Positions 21,338-32,225 of a DNA stretch of 64,000 bases are shown here, piece after piece. The stretch is from the NCBI RefSeq assembly GCF_016920785.2, contig NW_024609857.1, forward strand, positions 134,471,094-134,535,093, given 5' to 3'. Every line of letters starts with the position of its first letter. Position 1 is the stretch's first letter. A program made the translations under genes and the position numbers. This DNA is from Ixodes scapularis (Eukaryota > Arthropoda > Arachnida > Ixodida > Ixodidae). The notes under the pieces were generated by a model, which was given only the letters and a program-made list of their open reading frames with translations, searched no databases and was not told where the DNA came from.

Positions 21338-22200
21338 TGTCACAGGCTCGTCCGGGGTTGGTAAGAAAAGGGTCGGGAGACAAAGAGTTAGAAAAAAAAA
21401 ACAGGGCATATATTTGCAGACACAAAAGAAATATCAGCATGGAAGGAAAAAATGTAATAAGACTACAAGTAAAGTCACAAGGAAGAAATAAGCAGTTCGA
21501 ACTACGGGGCTATCGTCCTAGAGATTCACCGGCATATTGTCACGGGTGGTGACTAATAAACAAGAAATAAACAGGAATAAATAAATGTTTAATGTGGCGA
21601 ACTTGTGCCAAAAATAAAAGGGTACAAAAGAAAGATAACAACAGAGCGTCGCGGGCGTCGAAGGCGGCGAAGCAGCACGATCAAACGCTGAGGCGAGACT
21701 GACTCGACAAGGTCGCGGGCGGCCTCTTATCTAGAGTACGTCGCTATCTCGAAGATTCGGCGAAAGCGGCTCGAGCGTCGCGTGATCGGGGCGAGAATGA
21801 ACACGCACTTTCTAGAAAACAAAAGCAGAAGATATATGGATATAAATAATAGAAGTTACGTGCGTGCGCTACATGAATAAACGGGAACTTTCTGGAGGTC
21901 CGAGACCGAGCGTTGCTTTCTCAGCCCCGCGCGCGGCAATATGTCGTGACGAGGCTCGGTTCCTGGCTTCTGTAGCCGCTCAGTCCAGGGACGGTGTCGA
22001 GATGGCGTAGATGCTCATGCCTCCGCTGTTCCCTTCACACCGTGCGTAGCGGCGGGTTCTGGTTCAGGTCGTCGATACCGGGACACAGCCGGTCAGATCC
22101 TTCAAGCAGCTGCCGAACGTCGCGGCTCGTGCTCTTCACGCACCCTTTTTCGCACCCCTCACTTCGTCCTTCACGTTCTTCCTTCCACAGAACCATGACA
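21338..22200 (-). repeat. 5' LTR of the Gmr1-like element, interrupted by a solo LTR
   Basis: It is the partner of 15,885-16,341. Its 863 bp equal the other LTR plus a 401-bp insertion and a 4-bp duplicated target. Because the insertion lies in the promoter-bearing LTR, it may alter transcription of this copy. Confidence 0.92.
21534..21942 (-). mobile_element. Solo LTR of a gypsy family related to the host element
   Basis: On the minus strand 21,938-21,538 begins TGCCGCGCGCG and ends CACCACCCGTGACA, like the 12,055-24,291 LTRs, and is flanked by ATAT on both sides. Similarity is strong in the last 150 or so bases (GACGCCCGCGACGCTCTGTT, GGCACAAGTTCGCCACATTA), but the middle and 5' part is different and lacks the tRNA-like module. 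No internal region is present, which fits LTR-LTR recombination after insertion. Confidence 0.88.
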
Positions 22201-22205
22201 TCTGG

Positions 22206-23745
22206 GCAATAACAAAGTTTCTGCCCTATTTGTATGGAAGTCCTTTTCGCGTGGTCACAGACAAACACTCGCTCTGCTGGCTGACAAGTCTGAAGGACCC
22301 CTCCGGACGCCTCGCCCGGTAGAGCCTACGACTGCAGGAGTTCGACATGACCGTGGTGTACAAGTCCGGCCAGAAGCACAATGACGCCGACTGCCTGTCG
22401 AGGGCCCCAGTCGAGGCCGGTCCTTCCTGCACCAAAGATAACGACGATGAGTGTTTCCTCGGTGCTCTGGATGTCAGCGAGATGGCAGCACTCCAACGAG
22501 ACGACCCTGAGCTGCGGGCACTCATCCAGCACCTAGAGGGACAAGGAAGCGCCGTTCCCCACGGTTTTGTACGAACACTGCCAACCTTCTCCATCCGACA
22601 AGGTGTGCTCTACAAGGAGAACTTCAGCGACAACAGCACGACGTGGCTGTTGGTGGTCCCTTCCAGACTTCAAGAAAACATTTTTCAAGCCTGCCACGAC
22701 GACCCGACGGCAGGACACCTTGGTTACAGCAGGACTCTTGCCAGAATACGCGAAAAGTACTACTGGCCCAAGCTTGCTAAGACAGTGCACCACTACACCC
22801 GATCTTGCCACGAGTGTCAACGACGGAAGAAGCCACCGACGAGACCGGCAGGACTTCTTCAGCCTATTGCGCCGCCATCTGCCTCATTCCAGCAAATCGG
22901 TATGGATTTAATCGGACCTTTCTCACCGTCGACGCAAGGAAACCGATGGATCATCGTCGCCACCGATTATCTCACGCGGTACGCCAAGACAAAAGCCCTT
23001 CCATCAGGAACGGCTGTTGAAGTCGCGAAGTTTTTCATCGAGTCCATCGTCCTCCGGCACGGCGCTCCCGAAGTTCTTGATCTCAGACCGTGGATCATCA
23101 TTTATGGCCCAACTGACGCAAGAAGTCCTCCGTCTCAGCCACACCAGCCATCGTCGCACCACGGCGTACCACCCGCAGACTAATGGGCTAACGGAGAGAC
23201 TCAACAAGACCATCGCTGACATGATCTCCATGTACGTCGACGTGGAGCACAAGACATGGGACGAAGTGTTGCCGTACGTCACATTTGCCTACAACACGGC
23301 CGTACAAGAGACCACCGGAGTGACACCCTTTCAACTGGTGCATGGGCGCAACGTAACGACAATGCTGGACGCTATGTTACCCCACGAACCGGCTGTCGAC
23401 GCAAGCGACGACGCCCAGGTTGTTGCGCAAAGGGCAGAAGAAGTCTGTCAGCTCGCCAGACTCCGGATTAAGGCTCAACAACGCGTCGACAGTGGCCGCT
23501 ACAAACATCGTTGTCGGGACGTCCACTTCCAGCCCGGAGACAGGGTGTGGGCGTGGACACCGACTCGCCGCCGCGGTCTCAGCGAGAAACTCCTGAAACG
23601 TTACTTTGGACCCTACAAAGTGCTTCGTCGACTCGGGGATCTAAACTACGAGGTGATGACCGACGGAACACGGACTTCGTCACGCCGCCCTCCGCGACCG
23701 GAAGTCGTCCACGTCGTGGGACTGAAGCCGTACTACGCTCGATAG
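22206..23745 (+). pseudogene. pol: Host gypsy element: RNase H end and integrase
   Basis: The frame resumes as ITKFLPYLYGSPFRVVTDKH, with a TAG at 22,320, and runs through NDADCLSRAPVE into integrase. The zinc-binding set is CHDDPTAGH plus SCHECQRR. The core has GMDLIGPF, then a frameshift at about 23,076, then ISDRGSSFMAQL and TNGLTERLNKTIADM, so all three acidic residues are present but in two frames. The C-terminus (FQPGDRVWAWTP, RYFGPYKVLRRLGDLNYEV) ends at TAG 23,743. Integrase would insert element cDNA into the genome. This copy is inactive. Confidence 0.88.
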
Positions 23746-23842
23746 GACTGTGGACCTTATGCGTTCCAAATGACTCTTTAGTTTACCGTTCTTTTTATTT
23801 GCTTTGTTTCGTTTTTGGGTTGTATCGGGACGATGCACTTTT

Positions 23843-23857
23843 TAAAGCGGGGAGTAA
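23843..23857 (+). promoter_or_regulatory. Polypurine tract of the host gypsy element
   Basis: AAAGCGGGGAG followed by TAA directly precedes the 3' LTR start (TGCCGC). Confidence 0.65.
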
Positions 23858-24291
23858 TGCCGCGCGCGCAGCTGGCCAAGTAAGCAGCGCGCGCGTGGCC
23901 GTACGGTTATCGCGCTTGCCTTCCACGCAGAAGGCGAGGGTTCGATTCTTGGCCGCGGCTACACATTTTTGTTGACACTGTAATGTGATGTTCTGGTGAA
24001 TTCGAGAACCGTCTTGCTGATTAGGGGTTAGAATGTTCTACGCGCCGATCCTTCTACGCTGAACGATCCAGAAACCCACGAGGGTGCATAAGGGATTCCG
24101 CAAGGCGAGCGGAGTCAGTTTTTCTCCCCAGCGTTTGACTCTGCCGCTCCGCCGCCTACGACGCCCGCGACGCTGTTTATTTTTGGCACCTGTTTATTTT
24201 TGACACCTGTTTATTTTTGGCACAAGTTTGCCACAATAAACGTTTATTTCTTTGTGTTTATTCATTGCCCTTTTGGTCACCACCCGTGACA
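23858..24291 (+). repeat. 3' LTR of the host gypsy element
   Basis: It pairs with 12,055-12,449. It has about 25 extra bases after GAGAACCGTCT and a tandemly repeated CACCTGTTTATTTTTG near 24,187-24,230, which explains the length difference. A tRNA-like module with A box TGGCCGTACGG (23,896-23,906) and B box GTTCGATTC (23,940-23,948) is conserved. Confidence 0.9.
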
Positions 24292-24295
24292 ATAT

Positions 24296-27200
24296 TGGTT
24301 TCGACGTTTGTCGCTGCTAAAAATATCTTTGAACTTTTCTCATCTCCCCTTGATAAATAATGTGAATTTGTTTTTGTGCTGTTTTTCACCTTATCTAGTA
24401 AGACGGAGATGACTGGCACGACCCCAACTAGTATATCCGCATTTACCGTACACGTGAGGCAAGTTCTAGGGCGGCTTATTCCTGTTACTTGTTTTGTGCG
24501 TCTGCTTATTGTGAACACTTTGGAGATGGCGCGTGTTTACTCGAAACATAAACAAAACATTTCTAGATGAGAAATTCTGCATGTGAGGAGGGAAGTGTTC
24601 GGGTTTTGTGGTGAAACTCGAGGTGATGTTTACATGGAAATCACCGGCCAGTGGCTTACCTACCGCGCAGTGTTGCCAGATTGTGCTATATATAACCAAA
24701 GTGAGCTAGATTTGTTCTAGTTGGCGTCAAGACTTTGTGGTTTGGAATGTGGCTCTTACTGAGCTATTTCTAAGAATGCGGCGAACTTTTGCCGTACCTC
24801 AGGTTCGGCGCCGATCTTTGAGGTTCAACTAGTCTCTTTTCAAACTTTTAATCAGGTTTGTAAAAAAATGGGTGTTTTTTTGGTTAGTCAAGAGGAGAGA
24901 GAGGGAGGAGAAAGGCTTCAAACTTTTACAAACTTTTGGGTTTCCACAATGCGTAGTGAAGCAATGCTTGCAGAGTTCATGCGGTCTCCGTACAGCGGAG
25001 TGGAGCAAACCAAACAGATCGCACTATTAACACAGACGCGGTAGCGCGTCTTCAACCCGGATGCATATGGCTCTGCCCGGACGTAGACTGAACTCTCCAA
25101 ACTGCTTCGGTGCCCAGTGTGAGAATCCTTAGGCACTGAAGTTTGTAAAAATGAGAAGTCCGCAGTTTCACCGCTAAACAGTTGCCTACCTTCCAGTCGT
25201 CGCCCACTTCAAGAAAGGACAACACAGTCAGAAATAGCGTAAACCAGTATAGGGGACACTCATAATCTACAGAAAGAAAAAGAGACGAGTGGGATATCGG
25301 TAAGGACCTTAGATATTGGGGTTTTGGTCTGAAGGTTTGAAACTATCAGTGTTCGAGAATGTTCTGCTTCTGTATTTTGTTCGTTTACTGCATGATCATA
25401 TCTCCCGGGCTTCACAATAAAGCTGCCTCTCTGTGTTTTGTACTTCTGAAAACCTACGGAGGATGGGTCGGTGTGGTGCAGATTTTCATCTTTTCAAAAC
25501 TTTTTTTGTTTTTAATTTACAAGTAACATAATGCACACAAATTTGGTGCATCTGAGGGTTGAAAAAGATAATGTAACGTGTATTGCAGTAATGTGAGAAA
25601 TTGTCAATAAAAGGCTTAAAAATCATTGCTTTTAATCTTGGCTATTTTGGCTATATATATTGTTTACGGCTTTGGCTATATTTGGTCTGCACCTCACAGT
25701 CGTTTGGCGGTTTTTTGATGGGACCATCTGGAAACGCTGGCTACCTAGAGAACACTGGTCCGCAATACTGCCGTGCTGTGCTCCATGCGTTTATGAGCGG
25801 CATGAAAAAAGGGTTAGTACGGCATACTCGAGTCTACAATTTATTGCTTTGACAGACGCTCTAATTAGTTACTTTTGTGAACGCCGTAATGAGTGGTTCA
25901 TCATGTGTTAAACGTAATAAGATATTAGCGGGGTACAATACTGCACAACGCATCTAGTGATTCTTTTGCAAGGGTTTATTTGAGGATGATAAATTTTGGA
26001 CTAGGGAAAGGAAGACTGCTGGCTGTGTGGTGAAACTCGGGGATGAGATTTACGTAGCATTTTGCCGGCTCGTGGCGGCTTAGGTGTCCTGGGAACATTG
26101 GGCTCCACTACTGCCGGCCTTTGTGGTCATGAACGGCATCAAGAAATGGTTCGTACGGCGTTTGCGAGTTACATTTTTTTTTGTCTTGACGAACGTACTA
26201 ATTATTGATTTTTGGGAGCCCCGTGATGAGTTTTATTGCTTATATTTCAGAAGTTTCAAGGTATTCAGGCGGTACAATAATGCATAAACCATCTATATTG
26301 ATTCGGTCGAAAGAGTTTGCATCGTAATATTCGGCAAATTCGTGAGAAAAAAAAACAACAAAATAACGGGGTAAGATATCCAACGAGGCTATCGAGGGTT
26401 AACGGTTGCTCAAGTTATTTGAAGTGTGACAGGTGGCAACGATAAGTAGCAGGAAAAAACCCATTTCCATTTTTTTCTTTCCTTAGGGCAGTAAGGTTAA
26501 TAGCAACGCCGCAAAAGATATTACTTTGTAACGGTCGCTTACTTTTAAGGAACGGTACTTAAAACTGTAATTAGTTACAACTGAGCCTTGAGTAATAGTG
26601 AACGTAATTCCTTACTTTTTTTTAGTAACGTGTACAAGTCTGGTTCCCTGAAAGGATCACTTAATGAAAGTTTCGCGTGCGGCCCAAGTGTTTAGCACTT
26701 CAGTTGCGGGGAGTCAATGGCCGAGTGTGCTAACGTCCCGCGACTCGGAGCATATTGATTGAAAGCTCGCGCTCCAGAAGCGAGGGATCGTTTTACAGGT
26801 AGCAGAATATCATGGGCCAGTTTTGGCCAATATTGGGTGCGATCGGAATAGCCAGTACCACCGATGACGGTGTATAACCAGTCATAGCCAGCAACGGTGA
26901 TTTGATGGATACGCAGCCGGGAAAATCCCAGTTATTGTCAGTGGATCAAGATTCACCGGATACTCACCGCATTCATCGTGCTTACGAAACCGACAAAAGA
27001 CAGTAAAATGGAAAGGCAAATCCATTAGTGGATTCTTACGGAATGCGTTGGCATGACCATAAGGAACTGCCACACAAAACAGAAAGGTGAAGGTGTCTGC
27101 GTTAGCGTGTACCTTTTGAAAACGCTCATGGAGACTTTTTCACTTTTATGGATTGACTTTCCCTTTTGCTTTTCTTTTTTTCTTTGCGGCTTTCTTGGGG

Positions 27201-27920
27201 CTTTGTTACGGAGTCAGTGTTTGTGTTTCCTCACAGGGGGACGTGTGTGGCGTTTCCCAAGTGTCATGTTAACGCATTCTCTAAATCTTGGGTCACACTA
27301 CTTTTACATCATACAAAAGTCACTCTGCAAATAGAATCGAACGCAAGTCAACAAAAGATCCTTGCTTCGAATGTTACATGTCAATCAGTTCAAGGAGACA
27401 CTTGGCACGCGGCATTTGAAGCAGGAATTTGGCAGTGACTCGTGCTTGCAGCCTTTAATTTTTTGCCGCCTATTTGGACAAGGGATAGTACTTTGTTCAC
27501 ACTCCGTTTTCTAGCACGAACCAAGGCATGCGCGCTCCGCACACCTGCGAGTACAGACTGGCCCTCTCGCCTTTGTCCTTCACTTCTCTCCTCCTCTCTA
27601 CGCGCCGCGCTTCCCCTCCCGCTATTTTGTCCACAGACAAACACCGTCGCCTTTTTTTCTGTCATGTGATATTAATGCTAGCGCATTAATTTGCCTTCAC
27701 CGCCTATGCCCCAAAACCTTCTAGAAACTAACACCTGCGCGCTTTGTTTTGTTCCGTCAGCTTCGTCACTGTTCGTAAGCCAAGCGAGGAGAGTCAGGAG
27801 AGGGCTTTCACCGCCGAGCATCTGCCACGATGCTGGCGAAGTACTCCGGATAACCCGGGAAAACACTTTTTTATGATTTGTCATCTTGGTGGAGTTCGGT
27901 CTGAGCGCCGAAGATGGAAT
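24296..27920. other. Spacer with old local duplications and a tRNA-like scrap
   Basis: No coding region is recognised. About 25,740-25,985 and 26,085-26,335 are diverged direct repeats (both have GAACAnTGG, nACTGCCG, GCATnAnnAAA, GTACGGC in order). A weaker relative lies near 24,600-24,700. At 26,712-26,795, TGGCCGAGTGTGCTAACG resembles the D arm of a Ser/Leu-type tRNA, but no B box follows. Short hairpin ATTAATGC/GCATTAAT at 27,671-27,690. Confidence 0.35.
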
Positions 27921-27924
27921 TTGG

Positions 27925-27966
27925 TTATAGGTTGTTCTTGTTTACGTTTACAAGAACAACCTATAA
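27925..27966. repeat. Perfect hairpin, 17-bp arms, 8-nt loop
   Basis: The left arm 27,925-27,941 and right arm 27,950-27,966 are perfectly complementary, with loop TTACGTTT. The word GTTCTTGTTTA recurs just after at 27,970. No transposon is attached. Confidence 0.85.
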
Positions 27967-27969
27967 GGG

Positions 27970-28972
27970 TGTTCTTGTTTATTATTAGGTCTAGTCAGAA
28001 TACCGGAAAAACCAAATTAAAAAAACAAGACAAAACGACGTGACGACGCAATTTTATAAACGGCAGTCGACTCGAAAGCGAAGAAAAGCCACACAATAGA
28101 TGGGCAATCCCACAACGTTGAAATCCGTTGGAAATGCGGAGAGCAGACGCCTGCGTACCCACCGCGTCCGTCGATGACCTGAATCTCTAGTGTTCGTGTG
28201 TGCGAATCTGAGGATCGATGCTTCTTATGTGTTGTGAGCCCTAGTGTTGGGAAACGTATGCCGGAGCATCGAACGTTCACATATTCTTCTTCCCAACCGA
28301 CGAGCAACGGCGTATTCAATAAATTTAGGCAATTCCAAAAAAAAAAAAACCGTTCAAGTTGCGAGCTCCTCAATTATAAAATGGTCTGCCATTTTTTTTT
28401 TCTCATGTTTCTATTGTTATTTTTTAATTCGCTAAAAAAGAGGATAGTATAGTCAACAGCTTCGCTATTTTTTCCGTGTTCTCGAGGAGGCATAATAATT
28501 ATTTTAGAAGAAGTTACCACTTACAAAGTGTTTTGAAATATTTTGTTGGTTTTAGCCTGCGTGTCACCTGCGAAGAGTATTTTTCTGTTCTGTGTTTTAG
28601 CTTTCGCATTTGACATTATCAACTACTACTTAGCAGCGCTGTCCTCCAAGACTATTATTCTGACCTACGTAGCTGGATACTTCGCCTTCGTGACTGGGAG
28701 AACATTCGAGTGCAAATACCGCAGAGAATATTTGGTTTTGGAGACGACACTTCCTCACAATGCATGCAGTTGTTCATCATCTGGCAGATGCTTTAAAGTA
28801 AAAAAAACTGCACCTTTCAACAACTACAATCGACAGTGTGATAATACAAGCGGCAACACGTTTATGTCGTCTTAGCACACTGCTCAGTTCTTGGAATTAC
28901 GCGATCAACGAAATGATGTCAGAGACCTGACACTAGGTACGCCACCAGAGTTTTAAGAGTTGGACACTTCTG
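27970..28972. other. Spacer, nothing recognised
   Basis: AT-rich DNA with homopolymers. Short open frames are present, but none shows a domain or codon pattern that supports a gene. Confidence 0.35.
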
Positions 28973-29549
28973 TAAAGACCATGTCACACTAAGGCAACAC
29001 GACGACAACGGCGGCACAACACGTTGTCTAACAGTCGGGCAAATGTTTGATCGCTGCTCGTGTTGTCAGACAAACCTGTCTTTTGTGGCAATAGTAGCAC
29101 AACATGGAGGACAACGAAGATGTTGTCTCGGTATGACAACGTTCGGCAACAAAAATAGCGGCAACTTGTTTTTTTACAACGTGGGTTGCACTGATCGCTG
29201 GCTGAGCGAATTTCGCACCGGTAACACGACAACACAGAGAGCTTTGATGACAGAGCTAGTTCCCTATCAATAACGTTTTACTCAAATAAAGACTTAGAAA
29301 ACGTTATTTAACAATAATTAAACCTGTCATGCAGATGAAGTGATTTGATAAATATTTTTACTCCATAATCATAAAAAGCGATTGTCGAAATGGTCACAGC
29401 TACGGTCGTGAACATTCACACTGGTGTTGAAATTAAAACCGGCGAGACCACCTCGCATTACTGATAGTGAAATAATATGGCGTGCCTACTCACCCGCTGA
29501 AAAAGTAAAATGAAAATAATCCAGAAAAGCAAAGATAAAACAAAACGTT

Positions 29550-30034
29550 CAGCCTTTCCACTCTGGTGAACAAGGAAGACCAGCGAAGCTGTACTATGGT
29601 CAAATGACCTGAAGCACGATGTCTAGGACGACCTCAAGAAAAACTTCTAAGACGACCTCGAGGTCGACGCACAGAGGACGACCTCGGGGACCACATCTAG
29701 AAGACTTCAAAGACGATGTCTAGGACGACCTCAAGCATGACTTCTAGGGCGATTTCGAAGTCCACGTCTAGGAGGACCTCGAGGACGACTTCTGGGAGGA
29801 CCTCGAGGACAACCTCACGAACGACATCAGGGGCGACCTGAAGGACGACGTCTAGGACGACCTCGAGGAACATTTCTAGGACGATCTCAAAGACAACATC
29901 TCAGACAGCCTCAAGGACGATGTTTAGGACGACCTCAAGGACGACTTCTAACATGACTTTAAGGACGATATCTAGGACGACGCCTGAAGAAATTCAGCCT
30001 TTCCACTCTGATGAATACCAGAGTGGAAAGGCTG
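29550..30034. repeat. 24-bp minisatellite flanked by a duplicated 16-mer
   Basis: From about 29,605 to 29,990 a 24-bp unit made of two 12-bp halves (GACGACCTCAAG and GACGACTTCTAG types) repeats about 16 times with substitutions. The 16-mer CAGCCTTTCCACTCTG occurs before it (29,550-29,565) and after it (29,995-30,010). The second copy is followed by an 8-nt loop and its own perfect inverse (30,019-30,034). Frames across the repeat contain stops, so it is not coding. Confidence 0.8.
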
Positions 30035-30950
30035 GAAAGGTTGTCGTCATCTATTAGCAAGGTCGGCAAGCCGATTTTCTGTTTGCCGCCGTCGCTCATA
30101 GATGGCGGTAGCTGTCCAAATTTTTGTGTCGACATTTCTTTGCGAGGGACACAATCCTGGGGAAACTAGCCCTTAACAGCTCTGCTGCTAAAAAGGAAGT
30201 CGAAGCATTAAGACGACAACTCGGATCATGATTGTTGGTGCTTGAAACTTTCTAACAGCCGCCACCAGACACCAGATTTGTTTAAAAAATAGCCAGGACT
30301 TTTTGGTGAATGAAGCTATAACATAGCAGGAGGTAGGCAAATGGACAGCGTTGAAAAATATTTAGTTTACCGATTGTAATGAAGGACGAACGTGTCCGTG
30401 TCGCAGTTTTGAAGCGCTGTCAGTTCAGCTCAACACCATGCTATAAAAGACGCTTTGGGGTACTGCCGGTTCAGACTCGATTTTACAGTAGAAATACGAT
30501 CTGCGTGAAAGAAAAAAACCGGACAGAAACACTTCCCATGCAGGGTCGCTAAACTCGTCAAGCACAACTTTGTGTCCGAAAGTTGCGGAACGCGCTAATT
30601 GGACTCTCGCGACGCTGACGTCGCGCCGAGCGAGGTGTCAATCATTCGAAGCAAAGTTCATCGAGGCGCGCGTGCGGCGCGTGAGGGGCGCGAGGAGCCC
30701 GCTGATTGAACGGCTTCGCCGATGACGTAGCGCCCGTTTGTCCCTACATCCCTACGCCAAGCTAAAATTAATGCTTTGCAAATTGTCCCTAGGCGACCTG
30801 CTGACGCTCAAAATCCCTCCGAAGTTTGTGTTAAAAAGAAACCTCGTTTGTCGAAGTTGTCGCTGACGTCAAAGTGACGTTTCCGAACTTTGCGAGAGCC
30901 GTGGTTTGAGCTCGAGATCTTCGCTTCGGATCGAGGCGAAGTTAAACTTT
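30035..30950. other. Spacer, CpG-rich towards the Harbinger fragment
   Basis: There is no gene. The last 350 bp are CpG-rich with a TGACGTCA palindrome near 30,863 and a CTGACGTCG near 30,615, which could be part of the promoter of the transposase relic that follows. This is an inference from position only. Confidence 0.3.
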
Positions 30951-30956
30951 GTCAAC

Positions 30957-31266
30957 ATGGCGGTGCCGTGCGCTGCGGCCGAGCTTATCTTCCGCCACCG
31001 TCGGCGTCGCTACTGAGACCACCGGGGACTCCTTTCAACTCCCCGACGACGACTTTCGGCGACAGTACCGGCTATCGAAAGCCGTTGTGCGTTGACTCTG
31101 CGACGAGCTTCGTTCGCCGCCTCGGACCGTGGAACAACAAGTTCTCTGCGCGCTCCGGTTCTTCGGAACCGGTAGCTTTCAAGGCATGGTGGCGACTGAC
31201 GAGCACCTGTCAGTCTCCCACATGACTGTGAACCGGGCTGTCAGAGTTTTTTCGGCTGCCATCGCT
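30957..31266 (+). pseudogene. PIF/Harbinger transposase N-terminal fragment
   Basis: An ATG at 30,957 opens MAVPCAAAELIF. After a one-base-type shift the frame gives FQLPDDDFRRQYRLSKAVVR, a TGA at 31,093, then VEQQVLCALRFFGTGSFQGM and HLSVSHMTVNRAVRVFSAAI. The pattern is the N-terminal HTH region of HARBI1-like DDE transposases. The catalytic DDE part is absent; homology ends at a T-rich run near 31,267. It is a dead fragment. Confidence 0.75.
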
Positions 31267-31734
31267 TTTTTTTATTTTATTTTTTGTGTAATACCCGAAG
31301 AGGTACTAATAAGCTGGTATACAATTTAGAATGTTGGAAAACAAACAAGCACCAAGGTAATTCTTGGGTAGGGTCGAGTCTCCCGGCAGCCGGCAGAATT
31401 ATTTCCCCGAAATTCTGCTGGCAGTCGTCACTCATTGGCGGTCAAATCAGTTCATCGAACGACGTGTCATCGACAGATTGTTTCATCGGCACGCGATGTA
31501 ATCACATGAAAGAGATTGTCTTCCGTTAGAGGTATATACACATTAAGCATCTTCCCACCTTTAAACATGTAAGTGGGGCGTCCCATAACTAACACCCTAA
31601 TAAGTGTAGCGATGGACCTTATAAAAATTATGCAAACATTCACACCTTTAAAAATGGGTGATTTTTTAAACACGTTTCTTAAAACGTATGATAATGCCTA
31701 CACCTTTTTATAAAGATGTAAAACTACAATAGCC
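31267..31734. other. Spacer with short hairpin words
   Basis: No gene. Near 31,550-31,720 short self-complementary words such as CACCTTTAAAAATGGGTG and ACACCTTTTTATAAAGATGT recur, as in decayed MITEs, without definable ends. Confidence 0.3.
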
Positions 31735-31922
31735 CTTCTCATCAGGCACGTAGCCAAGGGGAGGGAGGCATAAGGCCTGGCCTTCTCGCCCCCCCCCCCC
31801 CCCCCGAAATTTTCCATTTTGCTGGGGCCTCCTCTCCTCCCTCCTCCTCATAAAGCACTTTGTCATCGCCCCCCCCCCCCCCTCCCCTTAAACGAAAATC
31901 TGGCTACGTGCCTGCTTCTCCT
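31735..31922. mobile_element. hAT-like MITE, 172 bp
   Basis: The element 31,743-31,914 has terminal inverted repeats (CAGGCACGTAGCC at both ends) and an 8-bp flanking duplication CTTCTCAT/CTTCTCCT (one mismatch), the length typical of hAT. Inside are C runs of 17 (31,789-31,805) and 14 bases. Confidence 0.7.
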
Positions 31923-32059
31923 CAAGGTGTAATTACCACAGTACATTTCTTTTTTGGGGTGCACACAGTGGCCCGAGACCCATTAATGTGACTGAACAAA
32001 TAAATTACACAAACGAGTCGCCGAAACAGCACGTTGCTTCTTGGCGAGTGTCGAGGCAA

Positions 32060-32225
32060 TAGGGAATTTTCGTAGACCGGTCTGCCCCCTCCGCTAAGCG
32101 TTCCGCAACGAAGAAGTTGCTACTGCGCCTGCGCGCCGATAGCCTTGACTGTGGAGTTCCCGCTATCGTAGCGGGTTGCGGAGGGCCCTTGCGGGACGGC
32201 GAAAGCGATCTACGAAAACTCCCTA
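32060..32225. mobile_element. Short inverted-repeat transposon (MITE), about 166 bp
   Basis: The ends AGGGAATTTTCGTAGA and, inverted, AGGGAGTTTTCGTAGA match at 15 of 16. The flanks allow either a TA or an AAT duplication, so Tc1/mariner-like or another superfamily remains open. The interior is GC-rich and partly palindromic. Confidence 0.6.

Larger units (their letters stand above)
15880..22205 (-). mobile_element. Nested Gmr1-like Ty3/gypsy retrotransposon (minus strand)
   Basis: The element spans 15,885-22,200 with TCTGG duplications at 15,880-15,884 and 22,201-22,205. It inserted into the RNase H codons of the host gypsy copy. Both LTRs start TGTCAC and end ATGACA as written on the plus strand. 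On the minus strand the order is LTR (with a solo-LTR insertion), primer site, gag with two CCHC knuckles, protease, integrase, RT, RNase H, polypurine tract, LTR. Integrase before RT is the order of copia elements and of the Gmr1 branch of Ty3/gypsy. RT, RNase H and the integrase GPF module are gypsy-like, so Gmr1-like is the best call. Confidence 0.9.
12051..24295 (+). mobile_element. Ty3/gypsy LTR retrotransposon with both LTRs, carrying a nested element
   Basis: The element runs 12,055-24,291 and is flanked by ATAT duplications (12,051-12,054 and 24,292-24,295). Its LTRs start TGCCGC and end GTGACA. Without the nested insertion and its duplicated target (15,885-22,205) it is about 5.9 kb. 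The order is LTR, gag, protease, RT, RNase H, integrase, polypurine tract, LTR, which is standard Ty3/gypsy. Gag and pol contain several stops and shifts, so this copy is dead. The LTRs differ by substitutions and indels (395 versus 434 bp), so it is clearly older than the element inside it. Confidence 0.92.
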
